From NCBI GenBank assembly GCA_015232335.1, contig JADFZV010000011.1:1-64000 (forward strand): a stretch of DNA of 64,000 nt. Reading direction: 5' to 3'. A program made the position numbers and the translations under genes. This document shows, in pieces, positions 1 through 8,577 of this stretch (positions are counted from its first letter, which is position 1; each line of letters begins with the position of its first letter). The stretch is from Alphaproteobacteria bacterium. GTDB taxonomy: Bacteria > Pseudomonadota > Alphaproteobacteria > Rhodospirillales > WMHbin7. The notes under the pieces are model-generated. The model saw only the letters and a program-made list of their open reading frames with translations, had not been told where the DNA came from and searched no databases.

Positions 1-358
1 CCTGGAAGAGGCCGAGGAGTTGTGCGACCGCATCGCCATCATCGACCAGGGCCGCCTGATCGCCTGCGAAGACAAACCCAGCCTGATGCACCGGCTGGAT
101 ACCAAGGCCTTGACCCTCACCTTGAAGCAGCCGATTGCGGCGCTGCCGCCCGCCCTGGCCATCTTCGCGCCCGAGATCAAGGACGGCAACAAGCTGTTCA
201 TCCGCTATCAGCCCAGTGTCACGGCGATCGGGCGGATTCTGGAGGCGGTGCGCAACAGCGGATTCGAGATCGCCGATCTCTCCACCCACGAAGCCGATCT
301 GGAAGACGTGTTCCTGGCCCTCACCCGCGCCGCCCGGCAAGAGAGCCGCGCATCGTGA
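1..358 (+). CDS. ABC transporter ATP-binding protein, C-terminal part (5' end outside window)
   Basis: The reading frame is open from the left edge (codons start at base 2), so only the last ~119 residues are present. The first residues, LEEAEELCDRIAIIDQGRL, match the segment just after the Walker B/H-loop region of ABC ATPases (usually TH..EEAE.LCDRIAIID.G). The remaining ~80 residues resemble the C-terminal extension of DrrA/NatA-type exporter ATPases, ending in a DLEDVFLALT-like motif. In that family the protein energises export of drugs or lipids, or gliding/efflux systems. The permease partner would lie upstream or be encoded elsewhere. A 3' REP-like palindrome follows directly and may stop transcription. 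The family call is secure; the substrate is unknown. Confidence 0.85.
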   Translation, partial: LEEAEELCDRIAIIDQGRLIACEDKPSLMHRLDTKALTLTLKQPIAALPPALAIFAPEIKDGNKLFIRYQPSVTAIGRILEAVRNSGFEIADLSTHEADLEDVFLALTRAARQESRAS

Positions 359-363
359 CCCTG

Positions 364-450
364 CCTCGTCCTGAGGAGCGCCCTGCGCATCTCGAAGGGC
401 GAGGCCGCCTCATCCTTCGAGACGGGTCTTCGGCCCTCCTCAGGACGAGG
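364..450. repeat. REP-like nested palindromic element
   Basis: A perfect 15-bp inverted repeat, cctcgtcctgaggag (364-378) and its reverse complement (436-450), encloses a second, imperfect inverted pair (around 389-404 and 408-424, sharing ctcgaagg/ccttcgag). The whole unit folds as a long nested hairpin between the ABC ATPase stop and the hydrolase start. Palindromes with cctca.gac/cttcgag.c words are common dispersed intergenic elements in alphaproteobacteria (from memory). It may also act as a transcription terminator or mRNA stabiliser. Confidence 0.7.
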
Positions 451-462
451 TCTCTCGCAGTC

Positions 463-1374
463 ATGTTTCTTTTCTCCCTGTTTGCCTCTGCCTGCACGGC
501 GCATCTTGAGATGCCAAGACCGCCCCTCGGGCCGGATGCTCAAGTCATGGCCGATGGGGCGCATCTGCCGCTGCGCCGCTGGTTTCCAGACGAGCCGCCC
601 TTCGCCGTGGTGCTGGCCCTGCACGGCTTCAACGACTATTCAAAGGCCTTCGAGGGGCCAGGAAGCTGGCTGGCGGCCAGGGGGGTTGCGGTCTATGCCT
701 ATGACCAACGGGGCTTCGGACAGGCCCCGCATCCCGGCCGCTGGGCGGGCACCCAAGCCCTGATCCAGGATCTTCGAGAAGTCGCCCGGCTGATCCAGGC
801 CCGTCATCCTTCGCTGCCTCTGTTTCTTCTGGGCGACAGCATGGGCGGTGCCGTGGTGCTGGCCGCCTTGGCTGCCAACGATCCGCCCGCCTGCAAAGCC
901 GCCATCCTGATCGCCCCCGCCGTCTGGGGGCGCGAAACCATGATCTGGCCGCAACGGGCGGCGCTGTGGCTTTCGGCCCACACCCTGCCCTTCTTGAAGG
1001 TTTCTGGCCGGGGATTGAACCGCAAGCCCTCGGACAATATCGAAATGCTAAGAGCGCTGGGCCGCGATCCCCTGGTGATCAAGGAAACGCGCATCGACGC
1101 CATTGCAGGCCTGACTGATCTGATGGATACGGCCCTGGCCTCGGCCCCCTTGCAGAAAGGCCCGCTGCTGCTGCTCTATGGAGGGCGCGAGGAGATCATC
1201 CCCAACGAAGCGACCGAGCGCTTCTTGAAGGGATTGCCCCATACCGATATCCAACAAGTGCGCCGTTACGACAACGGCTATCACATGCTGCTGCGCGATC
1301 TCAATCCAGAAAAGCCGCTTCGCGATCTTTTGGATTATCTGGCGTCGAAATCGATTCGGGGGTCGACGAAGTGA
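463..1374 (+). CDS. alpha/beta hydrolase (lysophospholipase / monoacylglycerol lipase-like), putative lipoprotein
   Basis: A 303-residue serine hydrolase. The nucleophile elbow GDSMGG lies around residue 125, the oxyanion-type LALHGF motif near residue 50, and a late His is in NGYHMLLRDL near the C-terminus. Together these fit the Hydrolase_4 (monoacylglycerol lipase/lysophospholipase) family. The N-terminus from the ATG at 463 (MFLFSLFASACTA) is hydrophobic with a possible lipobox cysteine at residue 11. It lacks the usual basic n-region, so a non-ATG start slightly upstream (after Arg codons) is possible. The frame stays open far upstream through the ABC gene, but that part is a shadow. The last 40 bases overlap the convergent yejB-like gene. 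Confidence 0.8.
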   Translation: MFLFSLFASACTAHLEMPRPPLGPDAQVMADGAHLPLRRWFPDEPPFAVVLALHGFNDYSKAFEGPGSWLAARGVAVYAYDQRGFGQAPHPGRWAGTQALIQDLREVARLIQARHPSLPLFLLGDSMGGAVVLAALAANDPPACKAAILIAPAVWGRETMIWPQRAALWLSAHTLPFLKVSGRGLNRKPSDNIEMLRALGRDPLVIKETRIDAIAGLTDLMDTALASAPLQKGPLLLLYGGREEIIPNEATERFLKGLPHTDIQQVRRYDNGYHMLLRDLNPEKPLRDLLDYLASKSIRGSTK

Positions 1375-2435
1375 TAGGTGAGATCGCTTAACAGATTGAG
1401 CAGCAGGCCGATCAGGCCGAAGATGAACAAGGTGCCAAACATCACCGGATAGTCGCGATTGATGACGGCTTCGAAGCCCAACAGGCCGATGCCATCCAGC
1501 GAGAAGATCACCTCGATCAGCACCGAGCCGGTAAACAGCATGCCGACCAGGGCCGAGGGAAAACCGGCGATCACCAGCAACATGGCATTCCTGAAAATAT
1601 GGCCGTACAGCACCTGCTGCTGACTGAGGCCCTTGGCCCTGGCGGTCAGCACATACTGCTTGGTGATTTCCTCAAGGAAGGCGTTCTTGGTCAGCATGGT
1701 CAATTGCGCGAAGCCGCCGATCACCATGGCCGTCACCGGCAGGGCGATATGCCAGAAATAATCAAGAATGCGGGCAGGCCAGCTCATATCGGCCCAGTCG
1801 GGCGAGGTCAGGCCCCTAAGCGGAAACCAATCCAGGAAGCGCCCACCGGCGAACAGCACGATCAGCAGAATGGCGAACAGGAAGCCCGGCACGGCATAGC
1901 CGATAACCACGGCCCAACTGGTGGCGACGTCAAAGCGCCCGCCATCCCTGGTGGCCTTCACGATGCCTAAGGGGATCGAGACCAGATAGATGATCAGCGT
2001 ACTCCAAAGCCCCAGCGAGATCGACACCGGCAGCTTGGAGAAAATAAGACCGATCACGCTTTCATCACGATAGAAGCTTTTGCCGAAATCGAAGACCAGA
2101 TAGTTCTTCATCATCAAAGTGAAGCGTTCCAGGGGCGGCTTGTCGAAGCCGAACATGCGCTCGATCTCGGCAACATAGGAAGGGTCGAGCCCCTGGGCCC
2201 CGCGATAGGCGCCAGATGGGTTGGCCCCACCGGGCGAGGGCTGGGGCCTGGCCATCTCGCCCGAGGCGGCACCTGAAAAACGGGCCTCGGCCGACATGCC
2301 CGTACCCTGAATCTTGGCCAGCATCAGATCGACCGGCCCGCCCGGCGCAAGCTGGGCGAAGGCGAAATTGACCAACATGATGCCGAACAAAGTCAGCGGA
2401 ATCAGGGCCAGACGGCGGACGATATAGGCGAACAT
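1335..2435 (-). CDS. yejB: microcin C/peptide ABC transporter permease, YejB-type
   Basis: 366 residues, close to the usual length of YejB. It starts MFAYIVRRLALIPLTLFGIM, the typical first membrane helix of BPD-type permeases, and has the YejB-specific long periplasmic insert (residues ~40-90) before the MFGFDKPP motif. The cytoplasmic EAA-like loop is LTARAKGLSQQQVLYGHIFRNA (around residues 255-280), and the end is LSDLTYHFVDPRIDF. YejABEF imports peptides such as microcin C. Here neither yejA upstream nor yejE/yejF downstream is present: the gene faces a convergent hydrolase and is preceded by a GNAT remnant. It is therefore an orphan permease, functional only if the partners are encoded elsewhere. 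Confidence 0.9.
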   Translation of the reverse strand: MFAYIVRRLALIPLTLFGIMLVNFAFAQLAPGGPVDLMLAKIQGTGMSAEARFSGAASGEMARPQPSPGGANPSGAYRGAQGLDPSYVAEIERMFGFDKPPLERFTLMMKNYLVFDFGKSFYRDESVIGLIFSKLPVSISLGLWSTLIIYLVSIPLGIVKATRDGGRFDVATSWAVVIGYAVPGFLFAILLIVLFAGGRFLDWFPLRGLTSPDWADMSWPARILDYFWHIALPVTAMVIGGFAQLTMLTKNAFLEEITKQYVLTARAKGLSQQQVLYGHIFRNAMLLVIAGFPSALVGMLFTGSVLIEVIFSLDGIGLLGFEAVINRDYPVMFGTLFIFGLIGLLLNLLSDLTYHFVDPRIDFDAR

Positions 2436-2480
2436 GGCCCGATTATCGCCCGGAGCCGCTTTGGGCTCAACCCCCTCCTT

Positions 2481-2711
2481 AGCAGGAAGGGTCGCCTATT
2501 TGCCTGCAAGGGGTTAGGCGTTGCGCTTCTGCAAGATGCCATTATCCGCACTTCTCAAGCCGCAGAAATTCTTGGCATTCGCGGGCTGCTGGTGCATGCG
2601 GTTTCGGAAGAAGCCAAAGCCTTCTACGAGTGGTTCGGCTTCACCGCTTCGCCCACCCAGCCCGTGACCTTGGTGCTGTCGTTGAAGGAAAACCGAAAAG
2701 ACGAGCCCTGA
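2481..2711 (+). pseudogene. GNAT acetyltransferase remnant (TacT-like C-terminal half)
   Basis: In the frame ending at the tga of 2709-2711 the translation contains KGLGVALLQDAII, then LLVHAVSEEAKAFYEWFGF and a final VTLVLSLKE. This is the acetyl-CoA-binding and C-terminal part of TacT-like GNAT toxins, in which a Q/K-G-x-G-x-G-x-A loop precedes LLQDAI. The expected ~8 residues before KGLG are missing (GRLFAC runs directly into KGLG), and no start codon or N-terminal half is present. I read it as a decayed toxin-type acetyltransferase gene without its DUF1778 antitoxin. Confidence 0.65.
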
Positions 2712-2773
2712 AGTTTGCGCTTTCATCCCTTGCAGCAAAACAGGAAAGTGGGCGATTTCTCTCGGAGAGGAAA

Positions 2774-2849
2774 TGGCGTCCCCAACGGGGTTCGAACCCG
2801 TGTTACCAACGTGAAAGGCTGGTGTCCTAGGCCGCTAGACGATGGGGAC
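2774..2849 (-). tRNA. tRNA-Glu (TTC)
   Basis: The reverse complement folds as a 76-nt cloverleaf. The acceptor stem is gtcccca paired with tggggac, the D-loop is tctagcggccta, the anticodon arm is ccagc-ctttcac-gttgg with anticodon TTC, and the T-arm contains gggttcgaacccc. CCA is encoded at the 3' end (tgg at 2774-2776). The sequence is the standard bacterial tRNA-Glu. Confidence 0.97.
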
Positions 2850-2906
2850 GCATGAGGGCCTTGCCCCTTTCGGGACGGCAGGGTTTACCCTGGACAGGGG
2901 CTGAAA

Positions 2907-3836
2907 TCAAGCTTTCTGGCAGGCCTCGTCCAATCCTTCGTCCCAATAGGGGGGGGCGGTAAAGGTTTCGGCCAGAAAATCCACAAAAGCCCGGACTTTG
3001 GGCGATAAATGACGCGTATGGGGATAGAGCGCGAAAAGAGCGGCATCCTGGGGAGAATGAGCTTCAAGAACAGGGGTCAGGCGACCTTCCCGGATATCCG
3101 GCCCCACGAAAAAGCTGGGCAGATAGACCAGTCCCACACCAGCCAGGGCCAAATGGCGCATGGCTTCTCCATTATTGACGCGGACCGGCCCTTTGACGTC
3201 GATGGTCACGACTGTTCCCTTGGGTCCGCTAAAGCGCCACTGGGACGGCCCCAATTCAGAATGCGACAGGCAATGATGGGCCAGCAGATCGGCAGGTGTT
3301 TGGGGAATGCCATGGCTCTCAAGATAGCCGGGGCTGGCGCAAACGACGCGGCGAATGGGGCACAGCCGCTTGGCGATCAGCGACGAATCCTCAAGCCTGC
3401 CAATTCGCAAGGCGAGGTCGAACCCCTCTTCGATCAGATCCACATAGCGGTCGTTCAACGCCAGATCCATCTCGATCTCGGGATAGCGCTCGATGAAAGA
3501 AGACAGTGCCGGGGAAAGATGCAGGGTTCCGAAGGACATGGGAGCTGTCACCTTCAACCGGCCACGCGGCACCACTTGCAGGCGGCTGACCGCCAAGTCA
3601 GCGTCATCCAGGTCTGCCAGAACGCGGCTACAGCGCTCGGCATAGGAAAGTCCCGCCTCGGTCAGAGATAGGCGGCGCGTGGTGCGGCTGATCAAAACCA
3701 CGCCCAATTCAGCCTCTAACGCGGAAATCTGTCGGCTGATCAGGGACTTGGATAGGCGCAAATGGCGCGCCGCTTCTGAAAAGCTGCGGGTCTCGGCAAT
3801 GCGCAGAAAGCTGCGAAGGCAAGCTAATCGGTCCAT
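2907..3836 (-). CDS. LysR-family transcriptional regulator
   Basis: 309 residues. The N-terminal winged helix-turn-helix is MDRLACLRSFLRIAETRSFS followed by AARHLRLSKSLISRQISALE (residues 1-60). The C-terminal substrate-binding domain contains the SFGTLHLSPAL and GLVYLPSFFVGPDI segments typical of the CrgA/PecT-like branch. It is transcribed divergently from the flavodoxin gene at 3943 across a 106-bp AT-rich gap, the usual arrangement for a LysR regulator controlling its neighbour. The inducer is unknown; quinone or redox stress is a reasonable guess from the neighbour. Confidence 0.9.
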   Translation of the reverse strand: MDRLACLRSFLRIAETRSFSEAARHLRLSKSLISRQISALEAELGVVLISRTTRRLSLTEAGLSYAERCSRVLADLDDADLAVSRLQVVPRGRLKVTAPMSFGTLHLSPALSSFIERYPEIEMDLALNDRYVDLIEEGFDLALRIGRLEDSSLIAKRLCPIRRVVCASPGYLESHGIPQTPADLLAHHCLSHSELGPSQWRFSGPKGTVVTIDVKGPVRVNNGEAMRHLALAGVGLVYLPSFFVGPDIREGRLTPVLEAHSPQDAALFALYPHTRHLSPKVRAFVDFLAETFTAPPYWDEGLDEACQKA

Positions 3837-3942
3837 AATGTTTCATCTTATGCAACAGTGTTTTGATATTAAAGCTGATTGTTTAGCTAATTGATGTAAT
3901 TATATTTCGAGAGACGCCGTCCTTCAACCAAGGGAGTTTCAG
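3837..3942. promoter_or_regulatory. divergent LysR/flavodoxin promoter region
   Basis: This 106-bp gap is much more AT-rich than its surroundings. It contains several T-N11-A type motifs (for example within ttgatattaaagctgat and aattgatgtaattat) that could be LysR boxes. The flavodoxin start at 3943 is preceded by an aaggga ribosome-binding site. No precise operator can be fixed by eye. Confidence 0.45.
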
Positions 3943-4518
3943 ATGCCAAGCATTGCCATCGTCTATCATTCCGGCTACGGCCACACCGCCAAGCAGGCCG
4001 AGGCGGTCGCCCGGGGTGCCGGGTCCGTTGCCGGGACCGAGACTCATCTGATCTCCGTCGCCGATGTAGAAACGCAGTGGGATAGGTTGGCCAAGGCCGA
4101 TGCCCTCATTTTCGGAGCGCCCACCTACATGGGCAGCCTGTCGGCGCCCTTCAAAGCCTTCATGGATGCCAGTTCGAAGGTTTGGTTCGGTATGGGCTGG
4201 AAGGACAAGATCGCCGCCGGCTTCACCAACTCGGCAAGCCAAAGCGGCGACAAGCTGAACAGCTTGATCCAACTGGCGGTCTTCGCAGCCCAGCACGGCA
4301 TGGTCTGGGTGGGCACCGGCCTGATGCCGGGCAACAACTCGTCCAAGGGCAGCGTCGAGGACATCAACCGACTGGGCAGCTTCCTGGGCGCCATGGCACA
4401 GTCGAATTCTGACGCCCCTCCCGAGCAGGCGCCGCCGCCCGCCGATCTGAAAACGGCCGAGCTTCTGGGCGAGCGCGTCGCCAAGGCGGCAATACGCTGG
4501 GGCGCTGCGGGAAAATAG
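3943..4518 (+). CDS. flavodoxin-fold NAD(P)H:quinone oxidoreductase, WrbA-like
   Basis: 191 residues with a flavodoxin-type FMN phosphate-binding loop close to the N-terminus (YHSGYGHTAKQAEAV, residues 8-22). The second FMN contact region is FGAPTYMGSLSAPFKAFMD (around residues 64-82), as in WrbA and flavodoxin_1/FMN_red proteins. It probably reduces quinones by two electrons in the cytoplasm using NAD(P)H. It lacks part of the loop that defines true WrbA, so the call stays at family level. It is divergent from the LysR gene, which probably regulates it. Confidence 0.85.
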   Translation: MPSIAIVYHSGYGHTAKQAEAVARGAGSVAGTETHLISVADVETQWDRLAKADALIFGAPTYMGSLSAPFKAFMDASSKVWFGMGWKDKIAAGFTNSASQSGDKLNSLIQLAVFAAQHGMVWVGTGLMPGNNSSKGSVEDINRLGSFLGAMAQSNSDAPPEQAPPPADLKTAELLGERVAKAAIRWGAAGK

Positions 4519-4596
4519 GCCCGAAGCTTCCGCCTTGTTCTGTGTCCCCGGGGCTGCCATCATGCGTTTTTGCAGAGGTTGTCCCGGGGGAAGAGC

Positions 4597-5364
4597 ATGT
4601 CAGACGAGCGCAAATTCGATGGGCGCAGGAATTTTGGACAGGATGACGAGATCGAAAGGCGGCTCGACGAGCATTTCGCCAAATTCGACATCGCACCCCG
4701 GGAGATCTGGCGCAATTTCCAGATCTATACGCGCCGAATCTTCTTAAAGAAATTCCTGGCGCATTATGAATTGTTCCAGCGTGTGGTCGACCTGCCGGGC
4801 GATATCGTGGAACTGGGGGTGTATCGCGGCGCCTCGCTGATGTCCTGGGCCAATTTCTTGGAAATCCGCAACATGGGTGACCGCCACAAGCGGGTCTGGG
4901 GTTTCGACAATTTCGAGGGCTTTGGCCAGATGGAAGGCAAGGACGGCCGTGACGATCCCAAGGTCGGCAAACAGCCGGGCGGCTTCGCCAGCGGCGTCTT
5001 TCTCGATCAGTTGGAAGATGCAATCTCCATCTTCGATGACGACCGCTTCATTCCCTACAAGCCGCGCATCAAGCTGGTGAAAGGCAATATCGAGGAATCG
5101 GTGCCGCGCTGGGTCGAGGAAAATCCCGGTGTGCGCATCAGCCTGCTGCACTTCGATGCCGATCTCTACCGGCCAACCAAGGTGGCGCTGGAATGTTTAT
5201 GGCCGCTGGTGGTGCCGGGGGGCGTCGTTCTGTTCGACGAATACGGCATTCCGCCTTGGGAAGGCGAAAGCAAGGCGGTCGACGAGTTCTTTGTGGGCCA
5301 GCCGGTACAGCTAAAGCGCTTTGACTGGACCCCCAATCCCGGCGCCTACATCGTCAAGGCTTGA
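4597..5364 (+). CDS. TylF/MycF-type SAM-dependent O-methyltransferase
   Basis: 255 residues. Motif I is GDIVELGVYRGASLMSWANF (about residue 70), and the TylF-family metal/SAM motif LLHFDADLYRPTKVALE is followed by PGGVVLFDEYG (residues ~185-215). These enzymes methylate sugar hydroxyls of antibiotics or cell-surface glycans. I chose the ATG at 4597 because ggggga lies 6-7 bases upstream; an in-frame ATG at 4570 lacks such a site. It is the first gene of the glycan region and is convergent with the GHMP kinase (their stops are adjacent at 5364/5365). A second TylF-type gene lies at 19058-19828. Confidence 0.82.
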   Translation: MSDERKFDGRRNFGQDDEIERRLDEHFAKFDIAPREIWRNFQIYTRRIFLKKFLAHYELFQRVVDLPGDIVELGVYRGASLMSWANFLEIRNMGDRHKRVWGFDNFEGFGQMEGKDGRDDPKVGKQPGGFASGVFLDQLEDAISIFDDDRFIPYKPRIKLVKGNIEESVPRWVEENPGVRISLLHFDADLYRPTKVALECLWPLVVPGGVVLFDEYGIPPWEGESKAVDEFFVGQPVQLKRFDWTPNPGAYIVKA

Positions 5365-6360
5365 TCAAAAGCCGTTCGGCTCGTAAAGCACGACCCGGCT
5401 TCCCGGACTGCCGATGGTGATCTGAACCTCCACCAGATGGTTCAGCCGCTCGCGGACCGCTTGCTGATGCTCCTTGGGAACCCAAAGCAGAAAAAAGCCT
5501 CCGCCGCCTGCTCCCAGCAGTTTACCGCCCTTTGCACCTGCCGAAAGAGCGGCCTCATAGAGGTCGTCGATATAAGGGGTCGAAACGCCATCGGCCAATT
5601 CGCGCTTCAAGCGCCAGCTTTCGTGCAAGAGGCCACCAAGCTCGTCGAGCGGGCGTTTTTCATCTTGAAGAATCGTCAGGGCATCTTCGGACATTTGCTG
5701 CATCAGGCTTAGATGCAGGCGCCTTTGATTCATATTCTCAAGCACCTTTCCGGCAATCTCGGATGCGATGCGGGACAGGCCTGAAAAGAAAAGCATCAAA
5801 CCACTATTAAGCTCGGCCATTCTAGGGGCGGAGAGAATGACCGGCGTTACGGTAAAGGTGCCGTCAGTCCTGAAGTGGATGTGGTTCGTGCCACCATAAG
5901 CCGCCCAGACTTGGTCTTGCGACCCGACATTCTCTTTCAGAACATCCTGCTCGATCCTCATGGCTTCAATGGCCAGTTCGCGCGGAGCAATCATCCGCCC
6001 TGAAAGGGCGTTCAAGGCGGTTAGCATGCCTACGGTGAAGGAAGAGCTGGAACCCAGCCCGGAGCGGGCGGGCAGATCGCCGTCGTGATGAATTTCAACG
6101 CCAGGCAGTTCAGGCCGTTCGCCTAGCAAGGCGCGCACCACGGGATGCTGGATTTCCTGGGCCAACTTCACCGTCTCGACCTTGGAATAGACGATGCGGT
6201 GGCGGTATTCGAAGAAGGGCGGCAATTCTCGGATGCTGATAAAACAGTACTTGTTGATGGTGGTTCCGATCACCGCCCCGCCATGGTTTCTGTACCAGGC
6301 GGGATAATCTGTCCCGCCACCGAACAGCGATATGCGAAAGGGCGTGCGGGAAATGATCAT
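5365..6360 (-). CDS. GHMP-family sugar kinase, D-glycero-D-manno-heptose 7-phosphate kinase-like
   Basis: 331 residues beginning MIISRTPFRISLFGGGTDYP, the signature start of HddA-like and L-fuco/heptose kinases. The GHMP ATP-binding motif is ARSGLGSSSSFTVG (around residue 100) and the C-terminal motif 3 is GGKLLGAGGGGFFLLW (around residue 280). The expected reaction is phosphorylation of a sugar or heptose phosphate at C1 before nucleotide activation. It is the last gene of a minus-strand run with the epimerase (13 bp upstream), the DegT protein and an SDR. A nucleotidyltransferase of HddC type at 19996 could be the next enzyme. The substrate is inferred. Confidence 0.82.
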   Translation of the reverse strand: MIISRTPFRISLFGGGTDYPAWYRNHGGAVIGTTINKYCFISIRELPPFFEYRHRIVYSKVETVKLAQEIQHPVVRALLGERPELPGVEIHHDGDLPARSGLGSSSSFTVGMLTALNALSGRMIAPRELAIEAMRIEQDVLKENVGSQDQVWAAYGGTNHIHFRTDGTFTVTPVILSAPRMAELNSGLMLFFSGLSRIASEIAGKVLENMNQRRLHLSLMQQMSEDALTILQDEKRPLDELGGLLHESWRLKRELADGVSTPYIDDLYEAALSAGAKGGKLLGAGGGGFFLLWVPKEHQQAVRERLNHLVEVQITIGSPGSRVVLYEPNGF

Positions 6361-6372
6361 GGCGCTTTGGGC

Positions 6373-7317
6373 CTAGACGTTGCTGTAGATGTTGGCGCGG
6401 ATCATCGTGTAACCCTTGATCAGTTCCCTGATCCCATCATCAAGGGAGTGGGCTGGCTTCCACCCCGCCCCCTCGATCCGCTCGTTAGAGACGATGTAGT
6501 CGCGCTTGTCGGGATCTTCCCCGAAGGGGGCTTCCAGGATCACCAACTCGGGCACATGCTGCTTGATCCTTTGACACAATTCAAGCTTCGAGAGATTGGC
6601 GTCCGATAGCCCAACATTGTAGGGCCTTCCGCGCATGCTCTCAAAATTCCTGATGCCATGCAGGAAGACGCGCGCCACATCGCGCACGTGAATGTAATTG
6701 CGCTTGAAATGCGGCTCGAACAGAACGATCGCCCGATCCGTTGCCGCACGGTGGACGAAATCATTGACCAAAAGATCGATGCGCATGCGGGGCGACATGC
6801 CAAAGACGGTGGCTAGGCGAAAACTGATGGTGTTCTGGCGGGCCAAGCCCGCATTCTCGACTTCCACCTTGTGCTGGCCGTAGAGCGAAAGGGGGCGCAG
6901 TGGCGATTCCTCGGTGCAGAACTTGTCCTTCTCGCCAATGCCATAGCCGCTATTGGTGATGGGGGCCAAAAGATACTGGGATGGCGATAGCATCTTGATC
7001 ATCGACAGATGGGCATCGAGATTGATCGTCTTGGCACCCACCGGGTCGCGCTTGCAAAGCGGCGCACCCACCAATGCCGCCAAGGGGATGACAATATCCG
7101 CCTTGGCAAGTGCTTCTTGCATCAGATCGTCGCTTCGGATGTCGCCATAGGTCACGGAAAAGTTCGGATTGGCGCAGACATGGGCCAGCGAGTTCTGCCG
7201 GAACATGAAGTTGTCGAACACATGGACATGGAAGCCTTCATCCAGCAACAGGGGCACCAGGGTCGATCCCAGATATCCGGCTCCGCCCGTCACGAGAACT
7301 CTTAATTGGGAAGACAT
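6373..7317 (-). CDS. NAD-dependent epimerase/dehydratase (extended SDR)
   Basis: 314 residues. The Rossmann glycine motif TGGAGYLGSTL is at residues ~10-20 and the catalytic YxxxK is YGQHK (about residue 145). The C-terminal part contains NYIHVRDVARVFLHGI, typical of UDP/GDP/dTDP-sugar epimerases. It probably acts on a nucleotide-linked hexose or heptose. It lies between the DegT-family gene (13 bp) and the kinase gene (12 bp), which suggests one transcript. Confidence 0.85.
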   Translation of the reverse strand: MSSQLRVLVTGGAGYLGSTLVPLLLDEGFHVHVFDNFMFRQNSLAHVCANPNFSVTYGDIRSDDLMQEALAKADIVIPLAALVGAPLCKRDPVGAKTINLDAHLSMIKMLSPSQYLLAPITNSGYGIGEKDKFCTEESPLRPLSLYGQHKVEVENAGLARQNTISFRLATVFGMSPRMRIDLLVNDFVHRAATDRAIVLFEPHFKRNYIHVRDVARVFLHGIRNFESMRGRPYNVGLSDANLSKLELCQRIKQHVPELVILEAPFGEDPDKRDYIVSNERIEGAGWKPAHSLDDGIRELIKGYTMIRANIYSNV

Positions 7318-7330
7318 GCAATGATCCTTG

Positions 7331-8518
7331 TCAGCAGCTATGGGTCAGCACGGAATGCAGTTTTTCGATCTGGGGCCTTAGATCAAAGGGCTGATTGCCC
7401 ACGAAGAACCCCCGGTCGTGGGCCGTAAAGGCGTTGGGCGTATCCCCAACCACCGAATAATCGAAATGGCGCATGACATCGTGGCGCAGGATGCAGCCGC
7501 CGGTGATGATGCGAAAGCCGATATCCGCCTTCTTCAGGGTATCGAAAACGCGGGTGCGGTCGATATCCATGTCCGGATTGAGAATGATGGTAAAGGAGAA
7601 GCTGGAACTTTTGCCGTTTTCCCGCTGAATCAGAAACCGCTTATCCTGGCCGAACAAGCCCTGGAACAGGGTGTGATTCTTGCGCCTGGCTTCGGTCATC
7701 TTCGGGAGCTTTCGCAACTGTTCGCGCCCAACGGCGCCCGAAAGTTCCAGCGGGCGGACATTATAGCCGGGCAGAATGAAGCGGTAGGCTTCGAAGAAAT
7801 CCTCGTCCCGGGGCTCGAACAGCACGGATTCCGGCGATAGATCGCGCGTCCAGCCGTGCGCCCGAAGGCAACGGACAAGATCGGCCAGTTCGTCGTTATC
7901 GGTCAGCACCATTCCGCCTTCCATGGTCGAGATATGGTGCGAGAAGAAAAAGCTGAAGGTATTGAGGTCGCCGAAAGTGCCGGTCTTCCTGCCATTCAAT
8001 TCGGCATCCATCGATTCGCAATTATCCTCGATGAAGTAAAGCCCGTGGCGATCGGCGAAGGTGCTAAGGACATCCAAGGCCGCCGGATTGCCCAGAATGC
8101 TGACCGCCACCAGAAGCTTCGTATTGGGCGTCAGCGCTTCTTCCAAACGGGAAACATCGATGTTGAGACTGTCCAGCTCGACATCGACGATGCGCAGCTT
8201 CAAGCCATATTGCTGCAAGGGGTGATAGGTCGTGCCCCAGGAGATGGCGGGCACGATGGCCTCGTCGCCGCGCTTCAAGGGATTGTGTTTCTTGTAGAAC
8301 AGAGCCCCCACGCCGACCAGATTGGCCGAGGAGCCGGAATTCACCATGACGGCATGCTTCATGCCAAAATAGCCGGCGAATTCCCGCTCGAAGCTGCGGA
8401 CCTCGTCGCCCATGGTAAGGCGCCCGGAGGCAAGGGTCCGCTGAATGGCTGCCAACTCTTCATCACCCCAGGTCGATGCCGCCAATTCGTAGAACATTTC
8501 AACCGCCGAAAACGCCAC
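7331..8518 (-). CDS. DegT/DnrJ family PLP enzyme, E1-type (CDP-4-keto-6-deoxyglucose 3-dehydratase-like)
   Basis: 395 residues with the DegT/AHBA_syn fold: NSGSSANLVGVGAL near residue 60, FIEDNCESMDAELNGRKTG near residue 165, then the cofactor loop SFFFSHHISTMEGGM around residue 190. At the position where sugar aminotransferases carry the PLP-binding Lys, this sequence has His. That is the hallmark of the RfbH/E1 and ColD group, which remove a C3 hydroxyl instead of transaminating. I therefore predict a 3-deoxysugar dehydratase. Its usual reductase partner (E3, a ferredoxin-type protein) is not visible in the window. Confidence 0.8.
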   Translation of the reverse strand: MAFSAVEMFYELAASTWGDEELAAIQRTLASGRLTMGDEVRSFEREFAGYFGMKHAVMVNSGSSANLVGVGALFYKKHNPLKRGDEAIVPAISWGTTYHPLQQYGLKLRIVDVELDSLNIDVSRLEEALTPNTKLLVAVSILGNPAALDVLSTFADRHGLYFIEDNCESMDAELNGRKTGTFGDLNTFSFFFSHHISTMEGGMVLTDNDELADLVRCLRAHGWTRDLSPESVLFEPRDEDFFEAYRFILPGYNVRPLELSGAVGREQLRKLPKMTEARRKNHTLFQGLFGQDKRFLIQRENGKSSSFSFTIILNPDMDIDRTRVFDTLKKADIGFRIITGGCILRHDVMRHFDYSVVGDTPNAFTAHDRGFFVGNQPFDLRPQIEKLHSVLTHSC

Positions 8519-8577
8519 GTCGATTCAAGTATTGAACCGGCTTAACCTTAAGAATTCGCCAAGAAACGCAAGGCAAG

